Below are positions 1 through 10,063 of a stretch of 64,000 bases of DNA, one piece after another. The notes under the pieces are model-generated. The model made no database searches, was not told the DNA's origin, and saw only the letters and a list, made by a program, of their open reading frames with translations. Within the stretch, counting starts at the first letter, position 1. Every line of letters starts with the position of its first letter. The DNA lies in contig JAUTXW010001345.1 in assembly GCA_030620095.1 (NCBI GenBank), forward strand, positions 2,824,501 through 2,888,500. Direction: 5' to 3'. The stretch is from Kuschelorhynchus macadamiae. Taxonomy: Eukaryota; Arthropoda; Insecta; Coleoptera; Curculionidae. Made by a program: the position numbers and the translations under genes.

Positions 1-295
1 TAACAATATTTGTTATTTTAATAACATTTCATATTGATATAACAAATTTTATAAATTAATTAAATTTTATAAATACCTGAGGCCTAATAACAGAGATAAA
101 GCATATAGCTTCCTGCAAACTGGTGAAAAAATATTTAGGTTTGTTGAATATAAACAACGTTAACTTACAACAGAAAGATTACCGGTGCATTTAGTATTAT
201 TATTTATTCTAATTTGCCTAAAGTTTGAAAGTACATGGTGGATTTGGTAAACAGAAGGAGTGTTTGAAATAAACTCCTGGCCCGATAGAACTGAT
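1..295 (+). repeat. Direct repeat, copy 1, with TATA-like box
   Basis: This stretch is a diverged direct copy of 5980-6275. Shared landmarks in order are a run around TTTTAATAACAT, a TTTATAAATACC box (about 66-77 here, 6050-6062 there), GGCCT just after it, and TTTAGTATT further on. The TATAAATA box followed by a conserved tract suggests a promoter-bearing terminal repeat or a retroelement 5' region, but no gag or pol lies between the two copies. The copy runs off the left edge of the window, so its true start is unknown. Confidence 0.6.
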
Positions 296-990
296 AATCA
301 AATTGTTTACTAAATTTTTTAAATTAAATATTTTCGTAGCGAGAACACATATTAAGATGTACTTTTCCCAAATCTTTTTCAAATCTTATTGGGAATCAAC
401 CGTAATAAACGAAAATCTTCCTTATCTTAAGAAGTCTATTCTACAGGATGTAGAATCGGATCGTGCAATTTTATTAGAAATTCAGTTGGTCTGAAAATTA
501 AAATTTGTTTGCTACATTGAAGTCATCCTTATTGAAATTGTATTTAACAATTTCAGCGATATTTTAAAATTATTGTTATTTTCTGATATATAGAATTTTT
601 TGAAATTATTTTTTTTTACTTAGTAACTAGTAAATTTTTAATGCGTTCCCTGTGATTAAGTTTTTCAGCAAATTGTCACTAAGTCTTTAGAGTGGTCATG
701 TTTGTAAGACCTACAGCCTGAATAGAACATACAAGCTGTCAAGAAATTAATCTAGGATTAGTTGGACATATAATATCATACATTACATTTGTCCCAGAGC
801 AAAATGGAAGCCAATTTAAATATTGAAAGTTTATTGTAGCTTTTAGTAAAATGGAATATTTTACCAAAACTATTTATAAATTTTTCTGTTAGTTTTATTA
901 GTTACGAAATTGCATATTGACACTTATACGCAAGTTTTTGAAGCGAAAACATTTTCTTATTTGGAAACCGCCATTTTTTACATTTGAATA
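296..990. other. No recognisable feature
   Basis: AT-rich sequence with only short chance reading frames. A 63-codon frame at 303-494 resembles nothing I recognise. The last bases run directly into the left end of the inverted-repeat element at 991. Confidence 0.5.
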
Positions 991-2097
991 CCGGGTGTTT
1001 CAAAAAAAGTCATATGTACAAGATTTTTTTTATAATTTGCCCACCCTGTGAGCCTTTTCTTTAAAGATACAAAAAAATGTTTACATGAAAGTTGTAGAAT
1101 TTTCCTTAAATATTTACATGGAGCTAAATTAAAAAAAAAAGATCAGAAATTCAAGAAATCACTATCAACTTTTGTTATTTTAAATTGATTTTACATTTTT
1201 GGCTTCTCCTTATTCTCCTATTTTCAGAAATATATAATATGGGAACAATAGTTTTTGACTTACTCGGTTTTTAAAGTTGCCACATATGTCAAATTCACCG
1301 TGATACAATTCGACGATACTAAAAAACCCATTCAAAACAAATACAATTTGTAACATTATTTTAATACAATATTTTTAATGAATACAAACTAATAATTGGA
1401 AAAAAATCAATACAATATAATATGTTAATGATTTATAAATTGTTAGCAGCCTTTTTATAAGTGAATCACATGTCAGGTGACGCCATCCATTATCCACCAG
1501 TTTAAGAGCCAAAAACGTATAGTGAGATGTATTGCGGGAGTATCCCCTACTACTTCCTGCAAACCATATTTTAAGGAGTTCAAAATTTTACCAGTACCAT
1601 GTGTGGCTTTATCTGAAATATATTTGTTCGTTTTTAAAAATTGTGACAAGTTTTATAAGAATAACCGTTTCCATAATTACACTACTAAGTATAATAATCA
1701 GTTTTCAATGTCTTATAGCAGATTGAATATGGCAAAAAATGTTATCCTGAAATTAAGACCAGAACTGTTTAATAAGTTACCTACTATAGTTAAACAAAGC
1801 ACTAGTAATAATATGTTTAAATAATAGGCTCAAAATGTTTTTATTTAATAAATATTTTTATGATATAGATGAGTTTCTTACTATTGTTTTTTCTAAATTT
1901 ACTCATTTTAAAAATTATAAATGTATATATGACGAATTCCATACACTAAGGTGTCATTTTGGAAATAAAATGATTTGATTTAAATTTACGACCATGTAAA
2001 TATTTAAGAAAAATCCTACAACTTTCATATAAACATTTTCTTTGTATCTTAAATTTATAACAACACTTTGCTTTTTTTTATAGGACACCCTGTATAT
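991..2097. mobile_element. Inverted-repeat element carrying a non-LTR fragment
   Basis: The left end starts TACCGGGTGTTT and the right end, read on the minus strand, starts TACAGGGTGTCC. About 60 bp at 1064-1122 (containing ATGAAAGTTGTAG) reappear inverted at 1991-2050 with only a few differences, so the two ends are terminal inverted repeats. The TACAGGGTG type of end is common on mariner-superfamily elements and their short non-autonomous derivatives. Between the arms sits the 3' end of an unrelated non-LTR retrotransposon, so this is probably a short DNA transposon split by a retrotransposon insertion. Confidence 0.6.
1450..1985 (+). pseudogene. Jockey-type non-LTR retrotransposon, RT C-terminus and 3' end
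   Basis: An open frame from about 1477 to 1824 (about 115 residues) reads like the last part of a jockey-superfamily polymerase. It has the motif QKRIVRCIAGVSPTTSC near the start, where these proteins usually read LQKKAIRII.G, and FNKLPTIVKQ near the end, matching the usual LYNKLP.E terminus. All polymerase catalytic motifs are missing, as expected for a 5'-truncated insertion. After the stop comes a short untranslated tail ending in an AATAAAATGATTTGATTT tract near 1965-1982, which may be the 3' end of the transcript. It lies inside an inverted-repeat element. The family assignment rests on two motifs and the 3' tail; the exact clade is not resolved. Confidence 0.6.
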
Positions 2098-2450
2098 TAT
2101 TATCTCAAATGGAATATATTTTATTTCTGATTTCAAAAATATATGCATTGTTGATATTTGGTTGAGCCGTTTTTCAAATATTTGAGTTTATAATGCATTA
2201 AAACATCTGATTTTTATATTGCCGTTGTGACATTTCAATATAGGTGAACTCATATTGTTTTTACTAATTAAAAGAGAAGTTTAGACGTTTTTCTTATATA
2301 TCCCATACCGAAGAACAGAGACATCAAATAATTCAACTCCTTTATTCCAATAATTATAGCATAGCAAGAGAAGAAAAAATATTTTGCATATTTTCGATGT
2401 ATCCTTCTTGGTTATTTATACAATTAAAAATATTTCCCCTTAGTTTAATC
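2098..2450. other. No recognisable feature
   Basis: AT-rich spacer between the inverted-repeat element and PLE-1. Nothing coding or repeated was seen. Confidence 0.5.
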
Positions 2451-2520
2451 CCTAACACTGGAACCTGTGTTGGTAGATAGATCAAAATACAAGAGTTCTA
2501 ACCACACTACACCCCAACTT

Positions 2521-2591
2521 ATTACCTTCTGGACGCGCGTTTAGCTAAGCAGGTTAGCATCATCAGCAGATGATATAAACTAAAGTAACTT
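2521..2591 (-). ncRNA. Degenerate hammerhead ribozyme in left PLE-1 terminus
   Basis: On the minus strand this has CTGATGA, then T, a weakened helix II (GCTAAC..TTAGC), TAAA where GAAA is required, then CGCGCGTC and CAG. The G that opens the GAAA box (G12 in hammerhead numbering, a catalytic position) is T here, and the distal stem-I partner reads GTAAT instead of GTAAC. This copy is therefore predicted to be inactive. It is the inverted partner of the better copy at 4156-4224. Confidence 0.6.
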
Positions 2592-2659
2592 ATCCTAACC
2601 GAGGCTATTTATAGGTAAATGTGGTCACACTCGGTTGCACTCGACTGCACCGTGCCACT

Positions 2660-4084
2660 ATAGGGAATAGGCCCTCTGCCTTTATTTAGTGCTTTCTTAC
2701 CACATTTAACTATTTCTATACTCTCAAATGCATCCACTAATCTATTATTGGATACATTTTTAATTAACTTAAGATTATTTATTCCTATTTAGTGATTGTG
2801 TTCCAAAGCATGTTGGGCAACGCTTGACTTTTCTGTTCTTCTGTATCTTAAATGTGATATGTGTTCTTTAAAACGAATGTTTATGAAGCGTTTAGTTTGC
2901 CCAACATATTTTAGATCGCAGTCATTACACTAATGTCATAGATGCCACTCCTCTCCTTCAAGTCGACTTTGTCTTTAGGGTTTCCACGGAGATTTTTTCA
3001 AACTGTTCTCCGTTTTGTAGGCTACTCTAAAACCTACGTTTTTAAATACTTTTTCTAGACCTGTCGTGTATCTGGGATTATATGGGATTACTTTGAATTG
3101 GGAAGACTCATTTGCTTGAAGAGTAGTGGCATCTTTTAACTTTTTCTTATGTTTATGTCTATTTACTAAATTATATATAAAATTATCATTATATCCATTA
3201 CTTTCAGCTATATTTGTGATCCGATTCATTTCATTGTTAAAACATCCGTTACCTAATGGAAAATTGACTAACCTATGAGTTAATAAATAAAATGCTGCCA
3301 TTTTATGTTGACGGCAATATAATGAGTCGGACGTTATATACCTATCAGTATTAGTAAACTTCCTATAAATAAAAATCTAATTTATCGTTATGTTTAATAA
3401 CTAACGTATCAATAAAAAGTAACTGCCCATTATTCTCCTTTTTGAACGTAAAATTAAGAGAAGAATATTTATTGTTTAACGTTTGTAAAAAAGTATCAAA
3501 ATTTTCTGTTTTAGTATCAAAAATAGCAAATATATCGTCTACGTATCTATACCACACCTTCGGGAATTACCTAAGTTCTTTTTTGAATTGGATTTCGAAT
3601 CCACCCATAAACAAATATCAAGATAAGCAATTGTCAGTCGCAGTTCCCTCAAGGTGTTTATAATATTTATTGTTGAACTGAAAAGAATTTTGATTCATAC
3701 GTAATTTTGTGAGAAACAAATATTCATCAATAATTTCTTTCGTCAAATTATTGAATTCAAGTGGTTCCTTTAGGTATTCTAGAACTAGTGGTATGGGTAC
3801 ACTAGGAAACAATGAGGTTACATCAAAAGATATTAAAATTTCACCTTCTTTTAAGTGAACATTCTTAATTTTATTTAAGAAATCTAACGAATTAGTAACC
3901 TCAAAGTTATCGTACGAGATATCTAATTTGCTGAATTCTTCTACTAACCATTTTCAAATATTATACTTGGTGATCCAACAGCTGAAAGAATGGCTCTCAT
4001 GCACTTACCAGGTTTATAGATTTTGGAAAGGCAATACAGTCTAGATAACTATGGGTTACTATGTATTAGTTTGAATTTTAGTTT
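2660..4084 (-). pseudogene. PLE-1 reverse transcriptase and GIY-YIG endonuclease
   Basis: Read 3' to 5' on the plus strand, the protein starts in mid-RT with a KIYKPGKCMR..LSAVGSPS motif (near 3960-4060). It continues with SFDVTSLFPSVPIPLVL (about 3780-3835), then GTATDNCLS, then the catalytic box RYVDDIFAIFD (about 3515-3550). The linker LTHRLVNFPLGN follows (about 3260-3290), and then the GIY-YIG module with DLKYVGQTKR, a catalytic-type R..EH and SSVAQHALEHNH (2680-2960). In the family the nuclease nicks target DNA and the RT copies the RNA. Several frameshifts separate the pieces, at about 3300-3360 and 3560-3620 and within the nuclease. The N-terminal part of the RT is missing, so this copy cannot make a functional protein. 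Confidence 0.8.
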
Positions 4085-4155
4085 ATCGGACACGGTGCAG
4101 TCGAGTGCAACCAAGTGTGACCACATTTAGCTATACATAGTCTCGTTTAGGATAG

Positions 4156-4224
4156 GTTACTTTAGTTTATATCATCTGCTGATGATGCTAACTTCGTTAG
4201 CGAAACGCGCGTCCAGAACGTAAC
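4156..4224 (+). ncRNA. Hammerhead ribozyme in right PLE-1 terminus
   Basis: Core boxes are intact: CTGATGA (4179-4185), one extra T (4186), helix II GCTAAC/GTTAGC with loop TTC, GAAA (4202-4205), a minimal helix III of A-U and C-G closing a GCGC loop, and GTC (4211-4213) with predicted cleavage after the C. Stem I is CTG/CAG plus a distal GTTAC/GTAAC pairing (4156-4160 with 4220-4224) across an internal loop. This short-helix-III layout is that reported for PLE-associated hammerheads. The single nucleotide between CTGATGA and helix II is not in the textbook consensus; activity is inferred, not shown. Confidence 0.72.
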
Positions 4225-4339
4225 AAGTTGTGGTGTAGTGTGGTTAGAAATCTTGTATTTTGACCTCAATTTAATGTTAATAGAGTTGGAAATAAAATCT
4301 GGGTGGTCTCTGTAAAATAAAAATATTTCATTTTCAACT

Positions 4340-5045
4340 ATTTGCCCTAAATTCTAGTATATTTTGGAGCCTGTCGACTTTGTTTTCAAAAATACTCACA
4401 AAAAAGATCTAGTGGACTTAGATCGGAACTTTTAGCCGGCCATCTAAGTGTGCCAGACCTTCCAATACAAAAATTTTAGCGATTATTTAAGTATTCAGTA
4501 ACCTCCACAACATTGTGCGGCGGTGCGCCATCTTGTTGCCAAATAAGATTATTGTACAAAACCAATCTACTGGATTATTGTCTAGATAATTTTATAATAA
4601 ATTTAAAGATCTCTCACCATGTAAATTCCCATCAAAAGTAATTGGTGCAATAATTTTATTACCCATCATACCGCACCAAACATGAATTGCCCTACGACCC
4701 TGTATTTTAATTGCCTGCATTTTGTGAAGAATTTCTGATAGCCAATAATGCATATTTTTTATATTAAACATTCCCGGTGTGATAAAAGAAGCTTCATCTA
4801 TAAAAAATATCTTATTTAAAAATCAGCACGTTCTCTGATCGAGGCTCTCAGCGTTGCCTCATATTTAATTTACTTAAAATCTGTACTGACATGAACTTAT
4901 ATGGGTTAAATTTGTGATATTTCAAAGCGGTACAAATTTTATAGCAGGATTTATTAAAATATAACGCAGCGTCAGGAATGGATTTTATAAAAAGAGAAGA
5001 TACGATTAGTTATAGTATTTGGAAATAATAATTTAGAGAAAATTT
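4340..5045 (-). pseudogene. Mariner-like transposase relic
   Basis: On the minus strand the order of motifs is that of an insect mariner-like transposase. FIDEASF (first catalytic Asp) lies near 4790-4810, IHVWCGMMGNKIIAP near 4650-4690, WQQDGAPPHNVVEV (second Asp) near 4510-4550, and RWPAKSSDLSPLDLF (third Asp) near 4400-4445. Upstream, YHKFNPYKF near 4880-4920 matches the usual H.YK.Q linker. The DDE/D fold would cut and join element ends, but stop codons and frameshifts break the frame many times. The 3' end runs into sequence flanking PLE-1. No terminal inverted repeats were found. It resembles, but is not close to, the relics at 54.5 and 60.6 kb. Confidence 0.75.
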
Positions 5046-5979
5046 TAACTCTAGTATCATGAGTAAACAAACTATATTTGTTTAGTAATTTGCACTAATT
5101 TATTTTCGTTTGACAGCTGTTTCGTCACACTTTGTCTTTTTCAAAAACCAACTTAAAACTGATACTAAAACAAGATTTTTTAACAGTAATAAAAGAGTCT
5201 ACCTACCTAACCCTAGCTGATTTTAGCTATAAAGATTTAACAGTGGGAAACCCTTTTAGGTCCATTTGATCGTTCAATAAAATATTAGGGTTTTTCCTCT
5301 TATTAATTTCTAGACTTTCCGAGTAATTTAACTTGTAACTTTTATTGGCTGAATGCAACGTTTTAAATTCATTATTAAAATTATGATTTGTTTCTAATAA
5401 ATGGTTTGCATAATTAGAATGAGTTTTTTGTTTAATATGCGATGTTATATATTATAGATTATGTGCAAAAGTGCGAAAAGCACTGCTGTTAGAATTAAAG
5501 TGTAGCAAAAAGAAGTATTTTGTTAAATTCTAGATATTTTTTATATAGGACACCATATTATGTTTAGACGCATTTGTTTTAGAGTTATTGGCATTTGAAT
5601 TGTAACCATTACAAAAAGTTTAGGTTTTAACTAAAGTAGTTTTGAACTTTCTAATCCTAGTTTTGACACTTTTTTCTCTGATACCGATTTTCGGTGGAAC
5701 CAAAAGAGCCAAAACCCCAAAGTGGTAGGTAAACTGGAAGTTGGTGTCATATTAAGTTTTTAAGGTATACTTTAAATATCTGTACCTCAAAAACAAATGC
5801 ATGCAAATATAATGTAGATCAAATATCGAGAAAATTAAAAATGAACTAAAATGATCTGAACGGAAGAAGTCTCCCTACTCACCGGATCCCGTATTTCAAT
5901 GACGTTTTCGGTGTTTAACTTTTGATTTCAAATGGATTTTAAGCAAATAGGATTTGTAATTCATGCTTCCGGTTTTTTA
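5046..5979. other. No recognisable feature
   Basis: AT-rich sequence without supported coding potential. It ends at the second copy of the TATA-bearing direct repeat. Confidence 0.45.
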
Positions 5980-6275
5980 TAACAGTATTTTTGTTATTTT
6001 AATAACATACAATTATGATTTAACAAATTAATTAAATTAATTCATGCTCTTTTATAAATACCTTCGGCCTTATAAGAAAGAAAAAAACATATTTCTGTAA
6101 ACGATGAAACAAATATTTAACCTTGTTGTATATCAACAATATTAACGCAAAACAGGCAGATTACTTGACATTTAGTATTGTTCGCTATTGTAATTTACTT
6201 GAAGTTTAAAAATGAATGGCCGATTTGTCAATAAAAGGATAGTTTTAAAACAAACTACTACTCATGATAAGTGGA
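5980..6275 (+). repeat. Direct repeat, copy 2, with TATA-like box
   Basis: Diverged direct copy of 1-295. It contains TTTTATAAATACC at 6049-6062 followed by TTCGGCCTTATAAG. It sits immediately upstream of the jockey-like element that starts around 6276, so it could be that element's 5' region. If so, copy 1 marks a second, 5'-only copy. Confidence 0.6.
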
Positions 6276-6289
6276 TCAAGATCTTTTTT

Positions 6290-7490
6290 AAGGGAAATTT
6301 GAAGTCAAATATTTCGAAAAACAAAAGAGTATTATTAATAAAATATTAAATAATATTAAAACTAATGCTTGTGATCACGATGGAATTACTCCATTAATGA
6401 TAAAATACTGCAGCTCGTTTATTGACAAGTACATAGCTCACGTTATTAACTGCTGTATTGAGTCGCATTATTTTCCAAGTCATTGAAAATTATCAGTTGG
6501 TTGACCTCTGCTGAAAATATTTAATCCTACATGTCTCAACGATCTTATCATTATAAGTATCTTGCCCGCTTTGTCGAAAGTTCTTGAAAAGGCTTTCCAT
6601 AATCAGATGTTTACATATTGCATAGCTAATGGACTTGTATCAGATTTTCAGGATGGTTTTCCGAAAAGATTTCAGTATAGCTGTTGCTTTAACAAATGTT
6701 ATCGATGATGTTTTGCGTGCATCGGATAAAAACTTATTACTGCTTTGGCCTTGTTAGACTTTCCTAAAGCATTTGATGTAATTAGTAACTAGCTCGTTGT
6801 ATCTAAATTGAGATATTATGGTTTTGATAAGTCTTCGTGGTTCTTAATTTAATTTTTCTTTGTCGGGTCGTTTTCAAAGAGTATTTTCCAACAGCAAATT
6901 TTCTGATCAGGTGCAGGTATTATCAGGGGTACCACAGGGCTCGATTCTGGGCCCTTTTCTTCTTTTGGTCTACACCGCTGACATTCTTCTATCTGTCAAA
7001 AATTGTAAAGTTCAAGCGTACGGAGACGACACACAAATTTATTTTTGCTTTAATTTGGGTGATCATCTAGAAACAAAAGAACTTATTAATCAAGACTTAA
7101 GTGTATTAAACCAGCTTTGCCAAGATCATAACCTTTAGTTAAGTCTCATCTACTTCTTTTTGGCAATAAAAATAAAGTTACTTCATTAAAAAATAGTTTA
7201 AATATTAATAATGATGGAAACAGAATAACAGTAGAGTTTTAAGAACATTTAAAGGTTTTAAACAACAACAGACATGTTTTGAATTTAAGAATGAGGAAAA
7301 TTTTTGCGAAACCTTAGTCTTATTTAATTTCAAATATTGTGACTTTGTGTACGGTTGGTGTTTGACTGGTAAGAGTCATTTGAGTGTACAGAGGGTACAG
7401 AATGCTTGTGTCCGCTTTACATATGGTCTTAGAATATATGATTACATATTCCATAATTTTCGTGATTTGTATTGACTAAGAATGGATTCT
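6290..7490 (+). pseudogene. Jockey-like reverse transcriptase
   Basis: Reading across frames gives the RT blocks in the right order. They are DGITPLMIKYCSS (about 6380-6420), LPALSKVLEKAFHNQM (6560-6610), SDFQDGF (6640-6660), ALLDFSKAFDV (6750-6780), VLSGVPQGSILGPF (about 6918-6958) and YGDDTQIYFCF (about 7018-7050). Near 7390-7430 the tail reads LSVQRVQNACVRFTYG, the conserved C-terminal segment of these polymerases. The catalytic box is YGDD where the family usually has YADD; both aspartates remain. At least five frameshifts or stops are needed to join the pieces, so the copy is dead. No endonuclease domain is present upstream. Confidence 0.8.
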
Positions 7491-7793
7491 AGAAGAAAAT
7501 TACATGTTTGATAAAAATTGTTAATGATACAAATTCACCCACCTCAATTAATGTGCAATGTTACAATGCTCTTCCTGATAACTTTTTTACTTTTAACGTT
7601 AATACATTTAAACAAAAATATATACAATATCTCTCAAATGAACAGAATTTGTTATAAAATTAACTTGGGTTAAACATTCTTATTTTACGTATTATTATTG
7701 CAACTCAATGGCTCTTGGTCTCCAAACCAAGGGAGAGTCATGTTTTGGGCCTTTCTTGACACAATGATGAAGGAGTAATTTCCTTTAGATCTG

Positions 7794-7797
7794 TATA

Positions 7798-7854
<57 letters not shown>
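7794..7854. repeat. (TA)n microsatellite
   Basis: About 60 bp of uninterrupted TA inside the 3' untranslated region of the jockey-like element. Confidence 0.95.
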
Positions 7855-7856
<2 letters not shown>

Positions 7857-8092
7857 TTTTTTACTATTGTCTCTCTTTAAGTACTCTAATTCATGTCAAA
7901 TTTATTTTTATACATCTGTTGTAAATTATAGAGTTATCAATATTGGTCGGAGTCTGATTCAGTGGAGTAGCTATACAAACCAGACTGCGCCAGGCATTGA
8001 CTGCTAACTGCTACTAATTTTTAACAATTTATGTTATTATACTATGTATATCTATTAATCCGTAATATAAAGGGTTTATTTATTTATTTATT

Positions 8093-8943
8093 GATATGCT
8101 TATGCTAGAATTTAATAAAAAAAATATTTGTGATTAAACTAAGTCATAATTTTTTTCCAAATTAATAGATACATTTTTAAACTTAAAAAAAAATGAGTTT
8201 CCTAGTTTTTGGATATACATTTTTTTTCAAAAAACCTTTTTACAGAACTATTCATATTTTGGGTGAGGCAATATCTTTTACGAAAACATATACTACATAA
8301 ATTATTCCTTCAAAATATTTTGGTTTTTTTAACCCTATCTTCTATTATTTCCAGTGACGGGCATAAAATTAAAATATACGCTTTTTTTCGATATCTGTGC
8401 TCTGTAAAAATTAGACCGGTTTTTTAATTGAACGAAGTGGGTTCATGCTAGTCCACGTTCATAAACAGAATAAGTAAATTATGCGCTTGAAATTAATTTG
8501 AAACTTTTTCAAAACGTTTACCATAAGCGTAGACATTTTTAATTAAATTAATGAAGTCTCGCTTTATATATAGACCATATTTCCAGTTTGTAAGGATTAT
8601 TTAAAAATTTTAATACATAAGGTTTTTAGATACATATGTACATTTAATGTATGGTATTATTTATATTACAGAGTGTTCGAGAGAAATCCATTTAACTGAG
8701 TAATAATATAGAGTGTAAATTTATTTACGTTTAGAGCTCGAGTAGATGATTTATCTCATGGAAATAAGAAAAAGCATGTGTTCGCAAACCTTTTCGAAAT
8801 ACAGGGTATTATCTACATTAGTCAAAGTATAACCCGTACCAAATTTGATTTAAGAAAACTCTAGAAATATACGAGGTATATATTTAATTCAAAAATGTCT
8901 TTCAAAGTTTTAGCCACAAAATAATTTACAACCTATGTTATGT
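8093..8943. other. No recognisable gene
   Basis: AT-rich sequence. A frame at 8209-8427 is hydrophobic and unlike anything I know. A TTACAGAGTGTTCGAG motif near 8667 resembles the ends of mariner-type elements, but no partner was found. Confidence 0.4.
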
Positions 8944-9064
8944 CCTAAAACACTGGAACCTGTGGTGGAAAATAGATCAAAATACAAGAGTTCTAACCAC
9001 ACTGCACCACAACTTATCCTAACCGCACCCGACTGCACCGTTGTCAAGTAAGCAATAGCGGGGA

Positions 9065-9842
9065 CTATAGGGAATAGGCCCTCTGTCTATTTAGTGCTTT
9101 TTTACAACATTTAACTATTTCTATACTCTCAAATGCATCCAATAATCTATTATTAGATACATTTTCAAAATAACTTAAGATTGTTTAATCCTATTTGGTG
9201 ATTGTTTTCCAAAGCATGTTGGGCAACGCTTGACTTTTCTGTTCTTTCGTATCTTAAATGTTCCATGTGTTCTTTAAAACGAATGTTTATGGAGCGTTCA
9301 GTTTGCCAATATATTTTAAATCACAGTCATTACAGCTAATTTCATTACAGATGCCACTCCTCTCCTTTAAGTCGACTTTGTCTTTAGGGTTTCCAAGGAG
9401 ATTTTTTAAACTGTTCTCCGTTTTGTAGGCTACTCTAAAACCTACGTTTTTCATCATTTTTCTAGACCTCTCGTATATCTGGGATAATATGGGATTACTA
9501 CGAACTTACTGGGCGCCTTAGATGCTTGAAGAGTAGTGGCATCTTTTAACATTTTCTTATGCTTATGTCTATTTACTAATTTATGTACAAAATTATCGTT
9601 ATATCCATTCCTTTTAGCTATATTTTTAATCCGATTCATTTCATTGTTAAAACGCTCTTTACTTAATGGAAAATTGACTAACCTGTGATTTAAGAAATGA
9701 AATGCTGATATTATATACCTATCAGTATTAGTAAATTTCCTATAAATATTGAATTCTAATTTATCGTTATTCCTAATAACTAACGTGTCGAGAAAAAGTA
9801 ATTGCCCATTGTTCTTCTTTTCGTACGTAAAATTAATGGAAG
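9065..9842 (-). pseudogene. PLE-2 RT C-terminus and GIY-YIG, minus half
   Basis: From the junction leftwards the minus strand reads NGQLLFLDTLVIRNNDKLEF, FTNTDRYIISAFHFLNHRLV, then NEMNRIKNIAKRNGYNDNF and PRYTRGLEK, ending in GIY-YIG remnants (YVGQTKR-type near 9300-9330). The segment from 9454 upward is open for about 130 genuine codons, but the nuclease part below 9450 is frameshifted. RT catalytic motifs are absent because the element begins downstream of YVDD. The role would be the linker and endonuclease of a PLE polymerase. Confidence 0.75.
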
Positions 9843-10063
9843 GAAAAGTATTTAAAAACGTAGGTTTTAGAATAGTCAACAAAACGGAGAACAGTTTGAA
9901 AAATCTCCTTGGAAATCCTAAAGACAAAGTCGACTTGAAGGAGAATTAGCTGTAATGACTGCGATCTAAAATATGTTGGGCAAACTAAACGCTCCATAAA
10001 CATTCGTTTTAAAGAACACATGGCACATTTAAGACACGGAAGAACAGAAAAGTCAAGCGTACA
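9843..10063 (+). pseudogene. PLE-2 GIY-YIG fragment, plus half
   Basis: Reads KVFKNVGFRIVNKTENSLKN and LLGNPKDKVDLKEN. Then, after a stop, it gives SCNDCDLKYVGQTKR, INIRFKEHMAHLRHGRTEKS. Compared with PLE-3, 18 nucleotides are missing between the codons for KE and SC. That segment encodes the GIY part of the nuclease signature (SSGIYE), so the catalytic core is destroyed. The fragment stops abruptly at about 10063 in unrelated AT-rich sequence. Confidence 0.75.

Larger units (their letters stand above)
2451..4290 (-). mobile_element. PLE-1: Penelope-like element with inverted termini
   Basis: A minus-strand RT/GIY-YIG relic is flanked by two copies of a ~170-bp terminal sequence in opposite orientation (about 2458-2655 and 4085-4280). 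Both termini share GTGCAGTCGAGTGCAACC-like sequence, a hammerhead-ribozyme-like segment and a final GTTAGAA..TCTTGTATTTTGA. PLEs are known for terminal repeats found in direct or inverted order, for a C-terminal GIY-YIG endonuclease and for hammerhead motifs in the termini, so the structure fits well. The element is 5'-truncated: the RT begins in mid-domain next to the right terminus. PLE-2 and PLE-3 in this window belong to the same family. Confidence 0.8.
6276..8092 (+). mobile_element. Jockey-superfamily non-LTR retrotransposon, decayed
   Basis: A continuous plus-strand relic comprises an RT (see next entry), a C-terminal tail around 7380-7680 and a 3' untranslated region. It ends in AATATAAAGGGTTTATTTATTTATTTATT (8067-8092), a TTTA-type tail typical of target-primed insertions. 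A TA microsatellite (7794-7854) has expanded inside the 3' untranslated region. The 5' boundary is uncertain because the direct repeat at 5980-6275 may belong to it. Confidence 0.7.

Noticed and set aside
9835..9927. N-terminal part of the 157-codon minus frame at 9454-9927
   Set aside because: It is antisense of the plus-strand GIY-YIG fragment; only the part below 9843 is genuine PLE coding sequence.
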